DNA of 51,653 bases from CAMAUF01 sp046152925 (GTDB lineage: Bacteria; Chloroflexota; Dehalococcoidia; Tepidiformales; Tepidiformaceae). The notes beneath the pieces are model-generated. The model made no database searches and was not told the origin of the DNA. It saw only the letters and a list, made by a program, of their open reading frames with translations. The stretch is taken from positions 1-51,653 of the forward strand of contig JBJXFX010000029.1 of the NCBI GenBank assembly GCA_046152925.1, given 5' to 3'. How positions within the stretch are numbered: position 1 is the first letter of the stretch; each line of letters opens with the position of its first letter. A program made the translations under genes and the position numbers. Below, in pieces: positions 33,815-41,711 of the stretch.

Positions 33815-33820
33815 TACACC
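33815..33820 (+). promoter_or_regulatory. Possible imperfect -10 (TACACC), six bases before the permease ATG
   Basis: TACACC, six bases (ACGGCC), ATG at 33827. It deviates from TANNNT at the last base. With 17 bases spacing a TTTCGC lies upstream as a weak -35. Confidence 0.3.
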
Positions 33821-33826
33821 ACGGCC

Positions 33827-34555
33827 ATGGACGCCGCGGACATCGGCTGGGTCGCGCTCTTCACGGCCCTCGCCGCCTGGTGCCAAGCCGTGACCGGGTT
33901 CGGGTTCTCCTTGCTCGTCGTCCCGCCACTCAGCATCGCCATCGGCCCACGCCAGGCGGTCGTCGTCGCCAACCTGCTGAGCACCTTCCTCGGGATGCTC
34001 ACCGCCGGCCGGTTGCATCACACGGTGGACTGGCAGCTCGGCGGGCGGCTGCTAGCCGGTGCGGTCGTGGGCATGCCGGTTGGCGTCGCCGTCCTCCTCA
34101 CCGTCGAGCCTGGCCTGCTCAAGCTCGTGATCGCCGCGACCGTCCTCGCTTCCACCGTGATCCTCTGGCGGGGATGGCGGATCCGGCGAAGCTCCCAGGC
34201 CGGCGACCTCGCGGCGGGGTTTCTCTCCGGCGTGCTCAACACCTCGACCAGCATGTCCGGGCCACCGGTGGTCGTGTACCTCCAGGGCCGAGGGGTCGAG
34301 GCTGCTCGCTTTCGGGCCACCCTTGCCGCCTACTTCTTAGCCTCAAGCGCCATCGCCGTGGCCATGCTCACCGCGGGTGGCGAGGTGCGGCTGTCGTCGC
34401 TCGGCCTCGCCGCGGTTGGCGCGGCCACGGTCTTCCCGGCCTGGGCCGCGGGCATGCGCGTGGCCCGCCATGTCCCCGAACAACTCTTCCGCCGCCTCGT
34501 CCTCGCGACGCTCGTCCTGAGCGCCATCGCCGCAACGGTTTCGACCCTGACGTAG
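33827..34555 (+). CDS. TauE/SafE-family membrane permease
   Basis: 242 residues and strongly hydrophobic, with about seven to eight helices. The first helices contain WCQAVTGFGFSLLVVPPL and GPRQAVVVANLLSTFLGML. The middle repeats the topology with LAAGFLSGVLNTSTSMSGPPVVVYLQGRG, a segment diagnostic of TauE/SafE (DUF81) proteins. These export or import sulfur-containing or small organic anions such as sulfoacetate. Substrate is unknown. The permease is shorter than some relatives but has both halves. It is divergent from the PNPOx-led operon; a possible leaderless promoter precedes it. The Mrr gene starts 48 bases after its stop. Confidence 0.88.
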   Translation: MDAADIGWVALFTALAAWCQAVTGFGFSLLVVPPLSIAIGPRQAVVVANLLSTFLGMLTAGRLHHTVDWQLGGRLLAGAVVGMPVGVAVLLTVEPGLLKLVIAATVLASTVILWRGWRIRRSSQAGDLAAGFLSGVLNTSTSMSGPPVVVYLQGRGVEAARFRATLAAYFLASSAIAVAMLTAGGEVRLSSLGLAAVGAATVFPAWAAGMRVARHVPEQLFRRLVLATLVLSAIAATVSTLT

Positions 34556-34591
34556 AACTATCACGCCAGGCACGGCGATGCGTTGAGCCGT

Positions 34592-34597
34592 TAGAAT
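34592..34597 (+). promoter_or_regulatory. -10 element TAGAAT for a leaderless mrr mRNA
   Basis: TAGAAT, six bases (CTGGCG), then ATG at 34604. It is the cleanest of the TANNNT-N6 matches apart from 4665. No -35 was found. Confidence 0.6.
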
Positions 34598-34603
34598 CTG
34601 GCG

Positions 34604-35476
34604 ATGGCCACAGGTCCTGTCTTCGTCCGCTACTTCCAACCGGTCCTTGCCGCCTTGGATCACCTCGGGGGCTCGGGGCGCCCGCGTGAGGTGACAGAAC
34701 GGGTCGCCGAGATGGTTCAGGCGACACCGGCCGACCTTCTCGCCACGACGAAAAGCGGGACGGCCCGATTCGAGAACCAAGTTGCCTGGGCCCGCTTCTA
34801 CCTCGCCAAAGCGGGACTAATCGACAGCTCCTCGCGTGGCGTCTGGGCACTGAGTGAACAGGGAGCCGCTCGCCTCGCAATGACACACGAGGAAGCCGTG
34901 GCGATCTTTCGCGCCGTCCACCAAACACTCACGACCGAGAAAGTGGCAGTGGAGGAGGAGCAAGACGAGGATCCGCCGAGCCCAGCCGCCGCAAGTCCCT
35001 CGAGTGGGGCAGGAGTTCCGGCGACCTGGAAGTCCGAGTTGCTCACAAGACTCCAGTCGATCTCACCCGCCGCATTCGAACAGTTCTGCCAACGCTTGCT
35101 GCGTGAGTCTGGGTTCCAGAGTGTTGAGGTCACTGGCAAGTCGGGCGACGGTGGCATCGACGGAATAGGAATCTTGGAGGTCAACGCCCTCGTTTCTTTC
35201 AAAGTCCTCTTTCAGTGCAAACGATTCCAGGGAGCGGTCGGCTCGGGGCAGGTGCGCGACTTCCGGGGCGCCATGTCGGGACGGACCGACAAGGGCATCA
35301 TCATCACCACGGGCACCTTCACATCCGATGCCCGGCGTGAGGCTGTGCGCGATGGCGTCCCCCCCATCGAATTGGTGGACAGCGAGAAGCTCGTCTCCCT
35401 CTGCGAGCAGGCCATGCTCGGCGTTAAGGAGTTCCGCACCCTCGTGGTGGACGAGGCGTATTTTGAGCATCTCTAG
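34604..35476 (+). CDS. mrr: Mrr-type restriction endonuclease
   Basis: 290 residues. The N-terminal ~100 residues are an Mrr_N winged-helix-like DNA-binding domain (ENQVAWARFYLAKAGLI, GVWALSEQG). An acidic linker of about 30 residues follows (EEEQDEDPPSP). The catalytic domain has an FEQFCQRLLRESGF helix and the PD-(D/E)XK variant core GDGGIDGIG (Asp) with FQCKRF (Gln-x-Lys), as in Escherichia coli Mrr. Such enzymes cut DNA with foreign methylation. It is solitary: no methyltransferase or specificity subunit is adjacent. The start is set by the TAGAAT-N6-ATG promoter. It lies upstream of the carboxylase beta gene but probably has a separate function. Confidence 0.9.
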   Translation: MATGPVFVRYFQPVLAALDHLGGSGRPREVTERVAEMVQATPADLLATTKSGTARFENQVAWARFYLAKAGLIDSSSRGVWALSEQGAARLAMTHEEAVAIFRAVHQTLTTEKVAVEEEQDEDPPSPAAASPSSGAGVPATWKSELLTRLQSISPAAFEQFCQRLLRESGFQSVEVTGKSGDGGIDGIGILEVNALVSFKVLFQCKRFQGAVGSGQVRDFRGAMSGRTDKGIIITTGTFTSDARREAVRDGVPPIELVDSEKLVSLCEQAMLGVKEFRTLVVDEAYFEHL

Positions 35477-35522
35477 CTTCGCCGTGCCCCTACTCCGAGC
35501 GAACTGAGGACAGGTTTCCCGC

Positions 35523-37133
35523 ATGGATTGGCACGACACCCCCGTCCTTCCCACCCGCGTCGATTGGCGCGACCCCCAGTTCCGCGCCAATCGCGAGCGC
35601 AACCTGGAGCTCGCCGCCGACCTCCGCGAGCGGCTTCGCAAAGTCGCCGAGGCCGGCGGCCCGGCGAACGTCGCCCGCCACCGCGAACGCGGCAAACTCC
35701 TCGCCCGCGACCGCGTCGCGCGCCTCCTCGACCCCGGCACCTCGTTCCTTGAGCTCAGCCCCCTCGCCGCCGACGGCGTCTACGACGACGACGTGCCGAG
35801 CGCCGGGATCATCACCGGCGTCGGCCGCGTCTCCGGTCACGACTGCGTGATCATCGCGAACGACGCGACCGTGAAGGGCGGCACCTATTACCCCGTGACG
35901 GTGAAGAAGCACCTCCGCGCCCAGGAGGTCGCCGAGCAGAACCGGCTGCCGTGCATCTACCTCGTCGACTCCGGCGGCGCTTTCCTTCCGCTCCAACACG
36001 ATGTCTTCCCCGACCGCGAGCACTTCGGCCGCATCTTCTTCAATCAGGCGAACCTCTCGGCCAAGGGCATCGTCCAGGTCGCGGCCGTCATGGGCTCCTG
36101 CACCGCGGGCGGCGCCTACGTCCCCGCGATGAGCGACGAGACGGTCATCGTCCGCGGGACCGGCACCATCTTCCTTGGCGGTCCACCGCTCGTGAAGGCT
36201 GCGACCGGCGAGGTGACCACCGCCGAAGAGCTCGGCGGCGCGGACGTGCACACGCGCGTCAGCGGCGTCGCGGACCACCTCGCAGAGGACGACGGCGAGG
36301 CCCTCCAGCGCGTCCGCAGCATCATGGCGAACGTTCCGCGGCGCGGCGCCCCGGCCTGGGAAATCACCACCCCGGAGCCCCCCGAGCACGACGCCGACGA
36401 GCTCCTCGGCATCATCCCCGCCGACAACCGCCAGTCCTACGACGTCCGCGAGGTCATCGCGCGCCTCGTGGATGGCTCGCGCTTTCATGAATTCAAGGCG
36501 CGTTACGCGACCACCCTCGTCTGCGGCTTCGCACGCATCGAGGGCCACCCGGTCGGCATCGTCGCAAACAACGGCATCCTTTTCGGCGAAAGCGCGCTCA
36601 AGGGCGCCCACTTCATCGAGCTCTGCGGCCAGCGCGGCGTCCCGCTCGTCTTCCTCCAAAACATCACCGGGTTCATGGTCGGGCGGCAGTACGAAAACGC
36701 GGGCATCGCACGTGACGGAGCCAAAATGGTCACCGCCGTCGCGACCGCGCGCGTCCCCAAGTTCACCATCGTGATCGGCGGCAGCTTCGGCGCCGGGAAC
36801 TACGCCATGTGCGGCCGCGCCTATAGCCCGCGCTTCCTCTGGATGTGGCCCAACGCACGGATCAGCGTGATGGGCGGCGAACAAGCCGCCTCCGTCCTCC
36901 TCCAAGTCCGCCTCGACCGCGGCGAGACGCTTTCGCCTGAAGAACAGCAAGCCTTCAAGGACCCGACCGTCGCGACCTACGAGCGTGAGGGCTCGTCCTA
37001 CTTCAGTTCCGCCCGCCTCTGGGATGATGGCGTGCTCGACCCGCTGGAGACGCGGCGCGCGCTCGCCGTCGGCCTCGCAGCCGCTGCCCAGGCACCAATC
37101 GGGGCCCCACAATGGGGAGTGTTCCGGATGTAG
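35523..37133 (+). CDS. Acyl-CoA carboxylase beta subunit, methylcrotonyl-CoA type
   Basis: 536 residues. Carboxyltransferase motifs: RHRERGKLLARDRVARLLDPG, SAGIITGVGRVSG, the VDSGGAFLPLQHDVFPD oxyanion region, GSCTAGGAYVPAMSDE and, in the second half, ENAGIARDGAKMV and FGAGNYAMCGRAYSPRF. The C-terminal ATYEREGSSYFSSARLWDDG is characteristic of methylcrotonyl-CoA carboxylase beta rather than propionyl-CoA carboxylase. It transfers CO2 from carboxybiotin to an enoyl-CoA in leucine or isoprenoid breakdown. The biotin-bearing alpha subunit is encoded separately at 41712, 4.6 kb away, instead of adjacent. ATG after AGGACAGG. Confidence 0.9.
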   Translation: MDWHDTPVLPTRVDWRDPQFRANRERNLELAADLRERLRKVAEAGGPANVARHRERGKLLARDRVARLLDPGTSFLELSPLAADGVYDDDVPSAGIITGVGRVSGHDCVIIANDATVKGGTYYPVTVKKHLRAQEVAEQNRLPCIYLVDSGGAFLPLQHDVFPDREHFGRIFFNQANLSAKGIVQVAAVMGSCTAGGAYVPAMSDETVIVRGTGTIFLGGPPLVKAATGEVTTAEELGGADVHTRVSGVADHLAEDDGEALQRVRSIMANVPRRGAPAWEITTPEPPEHDADELLGIIPADNRQSYDVREVIARLVDGSRFHEFKARYATTLVCGFARIEGHPVGIVANNGILFGESALKGAHFIELCGQRGVPLVFLQNITGFMVGRQYENAGIARDGAKMVTAVATARVPKFTIVIGGSFGAGNYAMCGRAYSPRFLWMWPNARISVMGGEQAASVLLQVRLDRGETLSPEEQQAFKDPTVATYEREGSSYFSSARLWDDGVLDPLETRRALAVGLAAAAQAPIGAPQWGVFRM

Positions 37134-37290
37134 CGTGCCCGGGTAAAGGGCAGGGGAAGGCAGGCCTGCTGCGAAGGGCTGAGCCGCCATCTCGGCCGAA
37201 AGGCGGACAGCAAATTCGTGTGATCGCGGAACATTGGATTGGTCAGAAGCGTTCTGCTTCACGAATCCCATCTCGAAAGGAGACCTCGCG
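37134..37290 (+). other. 157-base leader or intergenic region with several dyads
   Basis: No gene is seen here. It holds a palindrome GCAGGCCTGC (37160-37169), a hairpin CCGCC...GGCGG (37184-37206), and two overlapping dyads around 37246-37260 (GAAGC-GTTCT-GCTTC). The ribosome site AAAGGAG (37276-37282) ends it. It could be a structured 5' leader for the secreted protein. I could not match it to a known riboswitch. Confidence 0.35.
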
Positions 37291-38940
37291 TTGAAACTCC
37301 GTGCGGTCAGTAAACTTGGGTTGAGCATTGGCGGCATCGCCATCGCTGGCGCCCTCTTCGCAGGCGGCTTCGCCGCAGCCAATGCGGTGGACGGCGACGA
37401 CACCCCCACCTCGCAGGCGAACGCCCAGACGGCAGCGGGCGCCATTCGCGTCCCGAACGTGGCGCGCGAAACCAGCGGGTCGGCTGCCATCTCCCTGCCG
37501 AACGCGGGCCAACCCGGCGCCCCGCCCGCCACCGGCTTCGGCGCCGACAAGGCGAACGCCTACTACCCAGGGCCCGGCCCCTACTTCTGTCAGGCCGACC
37601 TCCCGCCGATCACGACCACCAACGGCTTCGACCTCTCGCGGGCCGGGTTCACGATGCGGCTCCTCGGGTCCGGGTTCAGCCTCCTCAGCCTCAATATCTG
37701 GACCGAGGCCGAATGCGACGACCAGGGCAAGCCCACCGGTGAGCAGCACCTCGTCCTCGCCACCAACTGGCGCCACGGGGAGAGCGGCCTCCAGGTCTCG
37801 CTCACCCAGCGCGAGCGCGAAAAGGCGACCGCGAACGTCCGTTACCCGCTCTCCGCAGACTTCTGGAACGGCGGCTACCAGTACCAGCTCTACGTGAACC
37901 CTGGCTACTACCCGCTCTACGCGAAGGACGGTGGCGCGGCCGAACCGGCCATCGCCCCGGGGGCGCCATCGAAGCCCGGCATCCTCCCCGTCCCGGATGA
38001 CCCGCGCTCGCAGGAAGTCCTGAACGCCGCCATCGCCCAGCTCGTCCCCAGCCTCGGGGCCGAGTGCTTCTACACCCAGGTCCGCGGCTCGTGGGCCGAC
38101 CTCGGCAAGCTCGGGATCGGCGACCCGCGTCCCGCCATCCCCGCCAACTACAAGGAGACCAACGCCGAAGTTTCGTACTTCAAGGCCCCGCCCGCGAGCT
38201 GCAACGTCGCGACCTTCGACAACCAGGGCCAGTTCTTCGCTGGTTGGGTGGACGAGGCCAACGGCCGCTACAACGGCTCGATCAACGTCAATGCCTACCC
38301 GGTCGCCGAAGGCCAAATCCCGCAACTCGGCTGGATCGACGACTACAACGCGTCCTGGACGAACGGCAAGTGGCAGTTCAACGTCTCCGGCAACCGGAAC
38401 GACCGCGGCATTGGCTTCGAAACCCTTCGCGCCGTCGCCAAGGCCATGGACCCCTCGTTCAACGACGCCTGCTTCCTCCGCAAGGTGGACATCAAGCCCG
38501 GCGACCTCGCCGCGCGCGGCCTCCGCGAACCCTCGCTGCCCGCTGGCTACAGCTTCGGCAACGTCAACCTCACCGCCGTCGAACTGCCCAAGGATTGCGT
38601 CGCAATCCCTGAGGCCCCCGGAAACAGCTACTCGCTCTACTGGGAAATGACCGACGGCAAGGGCGGCAACATCATCAACGCCTCGCTCAATCGTCAGGAC
38701 GGCGGCGTTGAGCGGCCGCAGCCCGGCGGCACCATCTCCGACCAATTCATCAACTGGGCCGACGCCCGCGGCGCCTATTACTCGGTGAGCGGCTATGGCG
38801 CCGACGGCGGCTCCGGCCCCGGCCAGGACGTGCTCATCGCCGTCGCCAAGAGCCTCGACCCGACCCTCGACGTTTCGACGCTCGAAAAGATCCCGACCTA
38901 CGGCAAGCCCATCCCGGCGACACGCTCGGCGGCCCCGTAG
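37291..38940 (+). CDS. Secreted protein of three homologous Cys-pair modules, function unknown
   Basis: 549 residues. A signal peptide (GLSIGGIAIAGALFAGGFAAANA) and a low-complexity linker are followed by three tandem modules at about residues 98-257, 258-392 and 393-530. Each module starts with FC/ECF/ACF, has a second cysteine 42-45 residues later (C100/C142, C259/C304, C394/C436), and ends in a similar helix: VLNAAIAQLVPSL, TLRAVAKAMDPSF, VLIAVAKSLDPTL. The paired cysteines suggest one disulfide per module outside the cell. No catalytic motif or LPXTG signal is present. Start TTG at 37291 follows AAAGGAG by eight bases. The terminator at 38967 closes the gene. I do not recognise the family. 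Confidence 0.85.
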   Translation: MKLRAVSKLGLSIGGIAIAGALFAGGFAAANAVDGDDTPTSQANAQTAAGAIRVPNVARETSGSAAISLPNAGQPGAPPATGFGADKANAYYPGPGPYFCQADLPPITTTNGFDLSRAGFTMRLLGSGFSLLSLNIWTEAECDDQGKPTGEQHLVLATNWRHGESGLQVSLTQREREKATANVRYPLSADFWNGGYQYQLYVNPGYYPLYAKDGGAAEPAIAPGAPSKPGILPVPDDPRSQEVLNAAIAQLVPSLGAECFYTQVRGSWADLGKLGIGDPRPAIPANYKETNAEVSYFKAPPASCNVATFDNQGQFFAGWVDEANGRYNGSINVNAYPVAEGQIPQLGWIDDYNASWTNGKWQFNVSGNRNDRGIGFETLRAVAKAMDPSFNDACFLRKVDIKPGDLAARGLREPSLPAGYSFGNVNLTAVELPKDCVAIPEAPGNSYSLYWEMTDGKGGNIINASLNRQDGGVERPQPGGTISDQFINWADARGAYYSVSGYGADGGSGPGQDVLIAVAKSLDPTLDVSTLEKIPTYGKPIPATRSAAP

Positions 38941-38966
38941 TCACCAGCGCCCCGAGCGCCACACAC

Positions 38967-39000
38967 AAAGGCCAGGCCCGCTTCAGCGGGCCTGGCCTTT
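38967..39000. terminator. Strong bidirectional terminator
   Basis: A perfect 15-bp stem (AAAGGCCAGGCCCGC with its complement) around a TTCA tetraloop, with A's on one side and T's on the other, lies between the convergent secreted-protein and DinB genes. It should stop transcription from both directions. Confidence 0.92.
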
Positions 39001-39020
39001 CCCTTGGCTGCGTCCGCTGG

Positions 39021-39551
39021 CTATTCCTGTCCGTGCTTGGCGCGCTGCGCTGCCTGAAGCTCGCCGATCCGCTCCGCGCTTCGGCCGTAAATGTGCGGGA
39101 CGTCCCAGCCGTTTAACCCTGCGTAGGCATCGATCTGGCTGCGATGGTAGATGTCGTGTTCGACCATCATCATCAGCACGCGCCAGCCGGAGAGGCCGTC
39201 GCCTGGCGTGTCGATCATCTGCACTTTGCGTTCGAGCCAGGCGTCGGGCGTCGCTTCAAGCTTCGCCTGGAACGCCTCAAAGCTCGCGGCCAACGCGGGG
39301 CCCCAGCGCTCGCGTGAGCTCACGTCGGGCGCCGCCGGGCTGATCCACCCTTCGCCGCGGTAGGCACTGAGGAAGTAGAGACGCGAGCCAGCCATGTGGC
39401 CCACGAGTTGGTTGATGCTCCAGGCGCCCTCGCCGTGACCCGTCGCTGGCCGCCAGCCGTCGGCAGCGACCGGAAGGGCGCCGACATCTCGCATCGCGCG
39501 CCGATGGACAGCCTCAAAATAACGGAGAAAGCCAGCAACAGAGCCGATCAC
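39021..39551 (-). CDS. DinB-family metal-binding protein
   Basis: 176 residues from the GTG at 39551. The four-helix bundle has three metal-binding His residues: one in INQLVGHMAGSR and two in VEHDIYHRSQ. The DinB/YfiT family includes thiol-dependent S-transferases (bacillithiol or mycothiol) and maleylpyruvate isomerases. The start at GTG is chosen for its GGAGGG ribosome site; the frame extends to ATG 39608 with Gly/Cys-rich residues that are unlike the family. It is convergent with the secreted protein and divergent from the AI-2E permease. Confidence 0.85.
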   Translation of the reverse strand: MIGSVAGFLRYFEAVHRRAMRDVGALPVAADGWRPATGHGEGAWSINQLVGHMAGSRLYFLSAYRGEGWISPAAPDVSSRERWGPALAASFEAFQAKLEATPDAWLERKVQMIDTPGDGLSGWRVLMMMVEHDIYHRSQIDAYAGLNGWDVPHIYGRSAERIGELQAAQRAKHGQE

Positions 39552-39643
39552 AGGCGCGTCCCTCCCACAGCCCCAGCCAGCAGAGCAGCCCGGAGCAAGG
39601 TGGTGCATGATACGCGGCGGCGGGTCGGCGGAGGCAACGGCCG

Positions 39644-40762
39644 ATGATCAAGCTTGAGGTTTCTCCCAAGGGGCTCCTCCTTGTCGGCGGGGCGGCGGTC
39701 GCCATTTGGGCCCTGTTCCAGGTCTGGACAGTCGTCCTGCTTATGGTCGTGGCCTTCATCTTCATGGCCGCGCTCTTGCCCTACTTGAATTGGCTCGTCC
39801 GCCGCGGGGTCCCCCGGGCTGGCGCCGTCCTCCTCGTCCTTGCGGGCGTCCTGGTCATCGTCGGTGCGCTGTTCGCCGCGGTTATCCCGGCCATGATCGA
39901 CGAGTTCGGCAGCATTAAAGACGACCTCCCGCAGGACGCCCAGCGCCTTGAAGACTTCCTGGACAACTTCGGCATCGAAGCCGAGCTCTCCGACCGCGCC
40001 GAGGAGATCAACTGGAGCGGCCTCGTCTCAGGCCGTGTCGCCGTTGACTACGGCCAGCGCGTCATCTTTGGGATTATCTCGAGCGTCACGATCCTCGTCC
40101 TCACCGCCTATTTGCTCAACGATGCGCCGAAAATGAAGGCCTATCTCTTCCGTTTCATCCCAGACGAACGGGAGGCCGAGGCGGAACGGGTCATCGAAGC
40201 CCTCGGCCGCGTGGTCGGTGGCTACATTCGCGGCCAAATCATCACCTCCGCGCTGATCACGACGTTCACCTTGATCGTCTTGCTCGCGGCCGACGTGCCG
40301 AACGCCTTCGGCTTCGCCATCCTCGCCGGCTTCGCCGACATCATCCCGTTGGTCGGCGCCTTCATCGCGATCATCCCCGCGACCTTCGCGGCGTTCCGGG
40401 AGTCCGCCACGCAGGCCGTCATCGTGCTCATCGCGCTGCTCATCTACCAGCAGCTCGAAGACCGCTTTATTGTCCCCCGCGTCTATGGCTCGACCCTCGG
40501 CCTTCAGCCGCTGGTCGTGCTGGTCGCCGTCCTCGTCGGTGGCGAGCTGTTGGGCATCCCCGGCATCTTGCTCGCGCTTCCGGCCGCAGCGGCACTCAAA
40601 GTGGCGATCGACATCCTCCTCGACCGTCGCAACCCGACGAACGCCCTCGCTCCGCTCCACTCAACCGTCGAAGTCGCCGCCCCGGACGACCCGCCCCACG
40701 AACACGGAGACGAACCTAGCCAGCAGAAGCCGCCTCGATCTCGGCGAGGTCGGCGGGGCTAA
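39644..40762 (+). CDS. AI-2E-family (PF01594) membrane transporter
   Basis: 372 residues with about eight helices. The two N-terminal helices (VAIWALFQVWTVVLLMVVAFIFMAALL region), a soluble loop of about 60 residues with EFGSIKDDLPQ, and the C-terminal motifs YIRGQIITSALITTF, PLVGAFIAIIPA and QQLEDRFIVPRVYG identify the PF01594 family. The family includes the autoinducer-2 exporter TqsA, cation/proton antiporters and the sporulation protein YtvI, so substrate cannot be told. GGAGG lies nine bases before the ATG. The C-terminal tail is hydrophilic and basic, and its last 47 bases overlap the 3' end of the aldo/keto reductase. Confidence 0.9.
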   Translation: MIKLEVSPKGLLLVGGAAVAIWALFQVWTVVLLMVVAFIFMAALLPYLNWLVRRGVPRAGAVLLVLAGVLVIVGALFAAVIPAMIDEFGSIKDDLPQDAQRLEDFLDNFGIEAELSDRAEEINWSGLVSGRVAVDYGQRVIFGIISSVTILVLTAYLLNDAPKMKAYLFRFIPDEREAEAERVIEALGRVVGGYIRGQIITSALITTFTLIVLLAADVPNAFGFAILAGFADIIPLVGAFIAIIPATFAAFRESATQAVIVLIALLIYQQLEDRFIVPRVYGSTLGLQPLVVLVAVLVGGELLGIPGILLALPAAAALKVAIDILLDRRNPTNALAPLHSTVEVAAPDDPPHEHGDEPSQQKPPRSRRGRRG

Positions 40763-41665
40763 GCTCCAATGCGAGCCCAGCAAGCTGCTCCTCCAGCTGC
40801 GCGACCGAGCTTGCGCCGGTGATCGGGGCGACGACGCCAGGCCTCGTGAGCAGCCAGGCGACCGCGACGGCCGCCGGCGCGGACGCCGTCCGCGCCGCGA
40901 CGGCCCGGACGGCGTCGAGCGCCCGCCATCCGCGCTCGGTCGCGTATGGCTTGATCCCGTTGGCGCGCGCACCTTCAGCCTTGCGTCCGCGCACATACCG
41001 CCCCGTAAGAAAACCCTTCGCCAGCGGACTGTAGGGGATGGCCCGATGCCCTCGTCCAGGCACAACGCGAGCAACTCGGCTTCGAGTTCCTCTCGATGGA
41101 CGAGGTTGTAGTGCGGCTGGAGCGAGACAATCGGCAGCCCCGCACCCTTGGCCGCTTCGAGCAGCGCTCGCAGCTCCGACGGGTTGTGGTTCGAGACGCC
41201 GAAGGCCCGGATCTTCCCCGCGCGGACGAGCCCGTCCACCGCGGCGAGCGTCTCATCGAGCGGCGTCCCCTCGTCGGCCCAATGCGCCTGGTAGAGGTCG
41301 ATGTACTCAGTCTGAAGGCGGCGGAGGCTGGACTCGCAGGACTTCACGATGTGCTCGCGTCCCAAGCCTTCGCCCGCCGGGCCCATCCACATCCGCCCGC
41401 GCACTTTGGTCGCCAAGACAAGCCGGTCGCGGCCCCCGCGTGAAGCCAGCCAGCGGCCGATGATCGTCTCGCTCTCGCCGCCGCCGTGGCCACGGACCCA
41501 ACGCGAGTAGATGTCGGCGGTGTCGAAGAAGTTCCCGCCCGCCGCAACGTAACGGTCCAAAATCGCGAACGAGGTCGCCTCGTCCGCCGTCCACCCGAAG
41601 GTCATCGTCCCGAGACACAACCGCGCGACCTGCGGACCACTTCGACCGAGCTTGGCCGTCTGCAT
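40716..41665 (-). pseudogene. Aldo/keto reductase with a frameshift
   Basis: The protein would be about 315 residues. The first part in frame from ATG 41665 reads as a normal AKR: LGRSGPQVARLCLGTMTFG, NFFDTADIYSRW (catalytic Asp and Tyr), KVRGRMWMG and IDLYQAHWADEGTPLDE (catalytic His). At 41042-41044 one base seems missing (CCC where CCCC is expected), and the remainder continues in another frame with IPYSPLAKGFLTGRYVRGRK and SVAQLEEQLAGLALELSPADLAEIEAASAG. Both pieces are otherwise intact, so it is either a recent frameshift mutation or a homopolymer sequencing error. The 3' end overlaps the AI-2E gene by 47 bases. Confidence 0.85.
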
Positions 41666-41676
41666 GCGGGCGAGCT

Positions 41677-41705
41677 TTGCGTGGCTGGCCCGCATTGTCT
41701 AGTCT
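41677..41705 (+). promoter_or_regulatory. Promoter (TTGCGT-17-TAGTCT) for a leaderless carboxylase alpha mRNA
   Basis: The -35-like TTGCGT (41677-41682) and -10-like TAGTCT (41700-41705) are separated by 17 bases. Six bases (CGGCGG) then lead to the GTG at 41712. It is the only TANNNT-N6 case with a plausible -35. It overlaps the divergent aldo/keto reductase's upstream region. Confidence 0.55.
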
Positions 41706-41711
41706 CGGCGG

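Noticed and set aside
34604..35476. Type I restriction-modification locus around mrr
   Set aside because: No methyltransferase, specificity subunit or HsdR-like helicase is encoded within several kilobases.
37134..37290. Cyclic-di-GMP riboswitch in the leader of the secreted protein
   Set aside because: Some short strings (GCGAAGGG, GACAGCAAA) recall the GEMM-I consensus, but the conserved GGGCAAACC and GACGCAAAGC blocks are not present.
35490..37550. A 686-residue minus-strand open frame
   Set aside because: Antisense to the carboxyltransferase gene. Rich in Asp, Glu and Val as the complement of GC-biased codons; no motif.
37291..38940. Secreted protein as a sortase substrate
   Set aside because: The C-terminus (PIPATRSAAP) has no LPXTG-like motif, hydrophobic helix or basic tail.
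41030..41060. Programmed ribosomal frameshift in the aldo/keto reductase
   Set aside because: No X-XXY-YYZ slippery heptamer or downstream pseudoknot was seen, and the family does not use frameshifting; a homopolymer indel explains the break.
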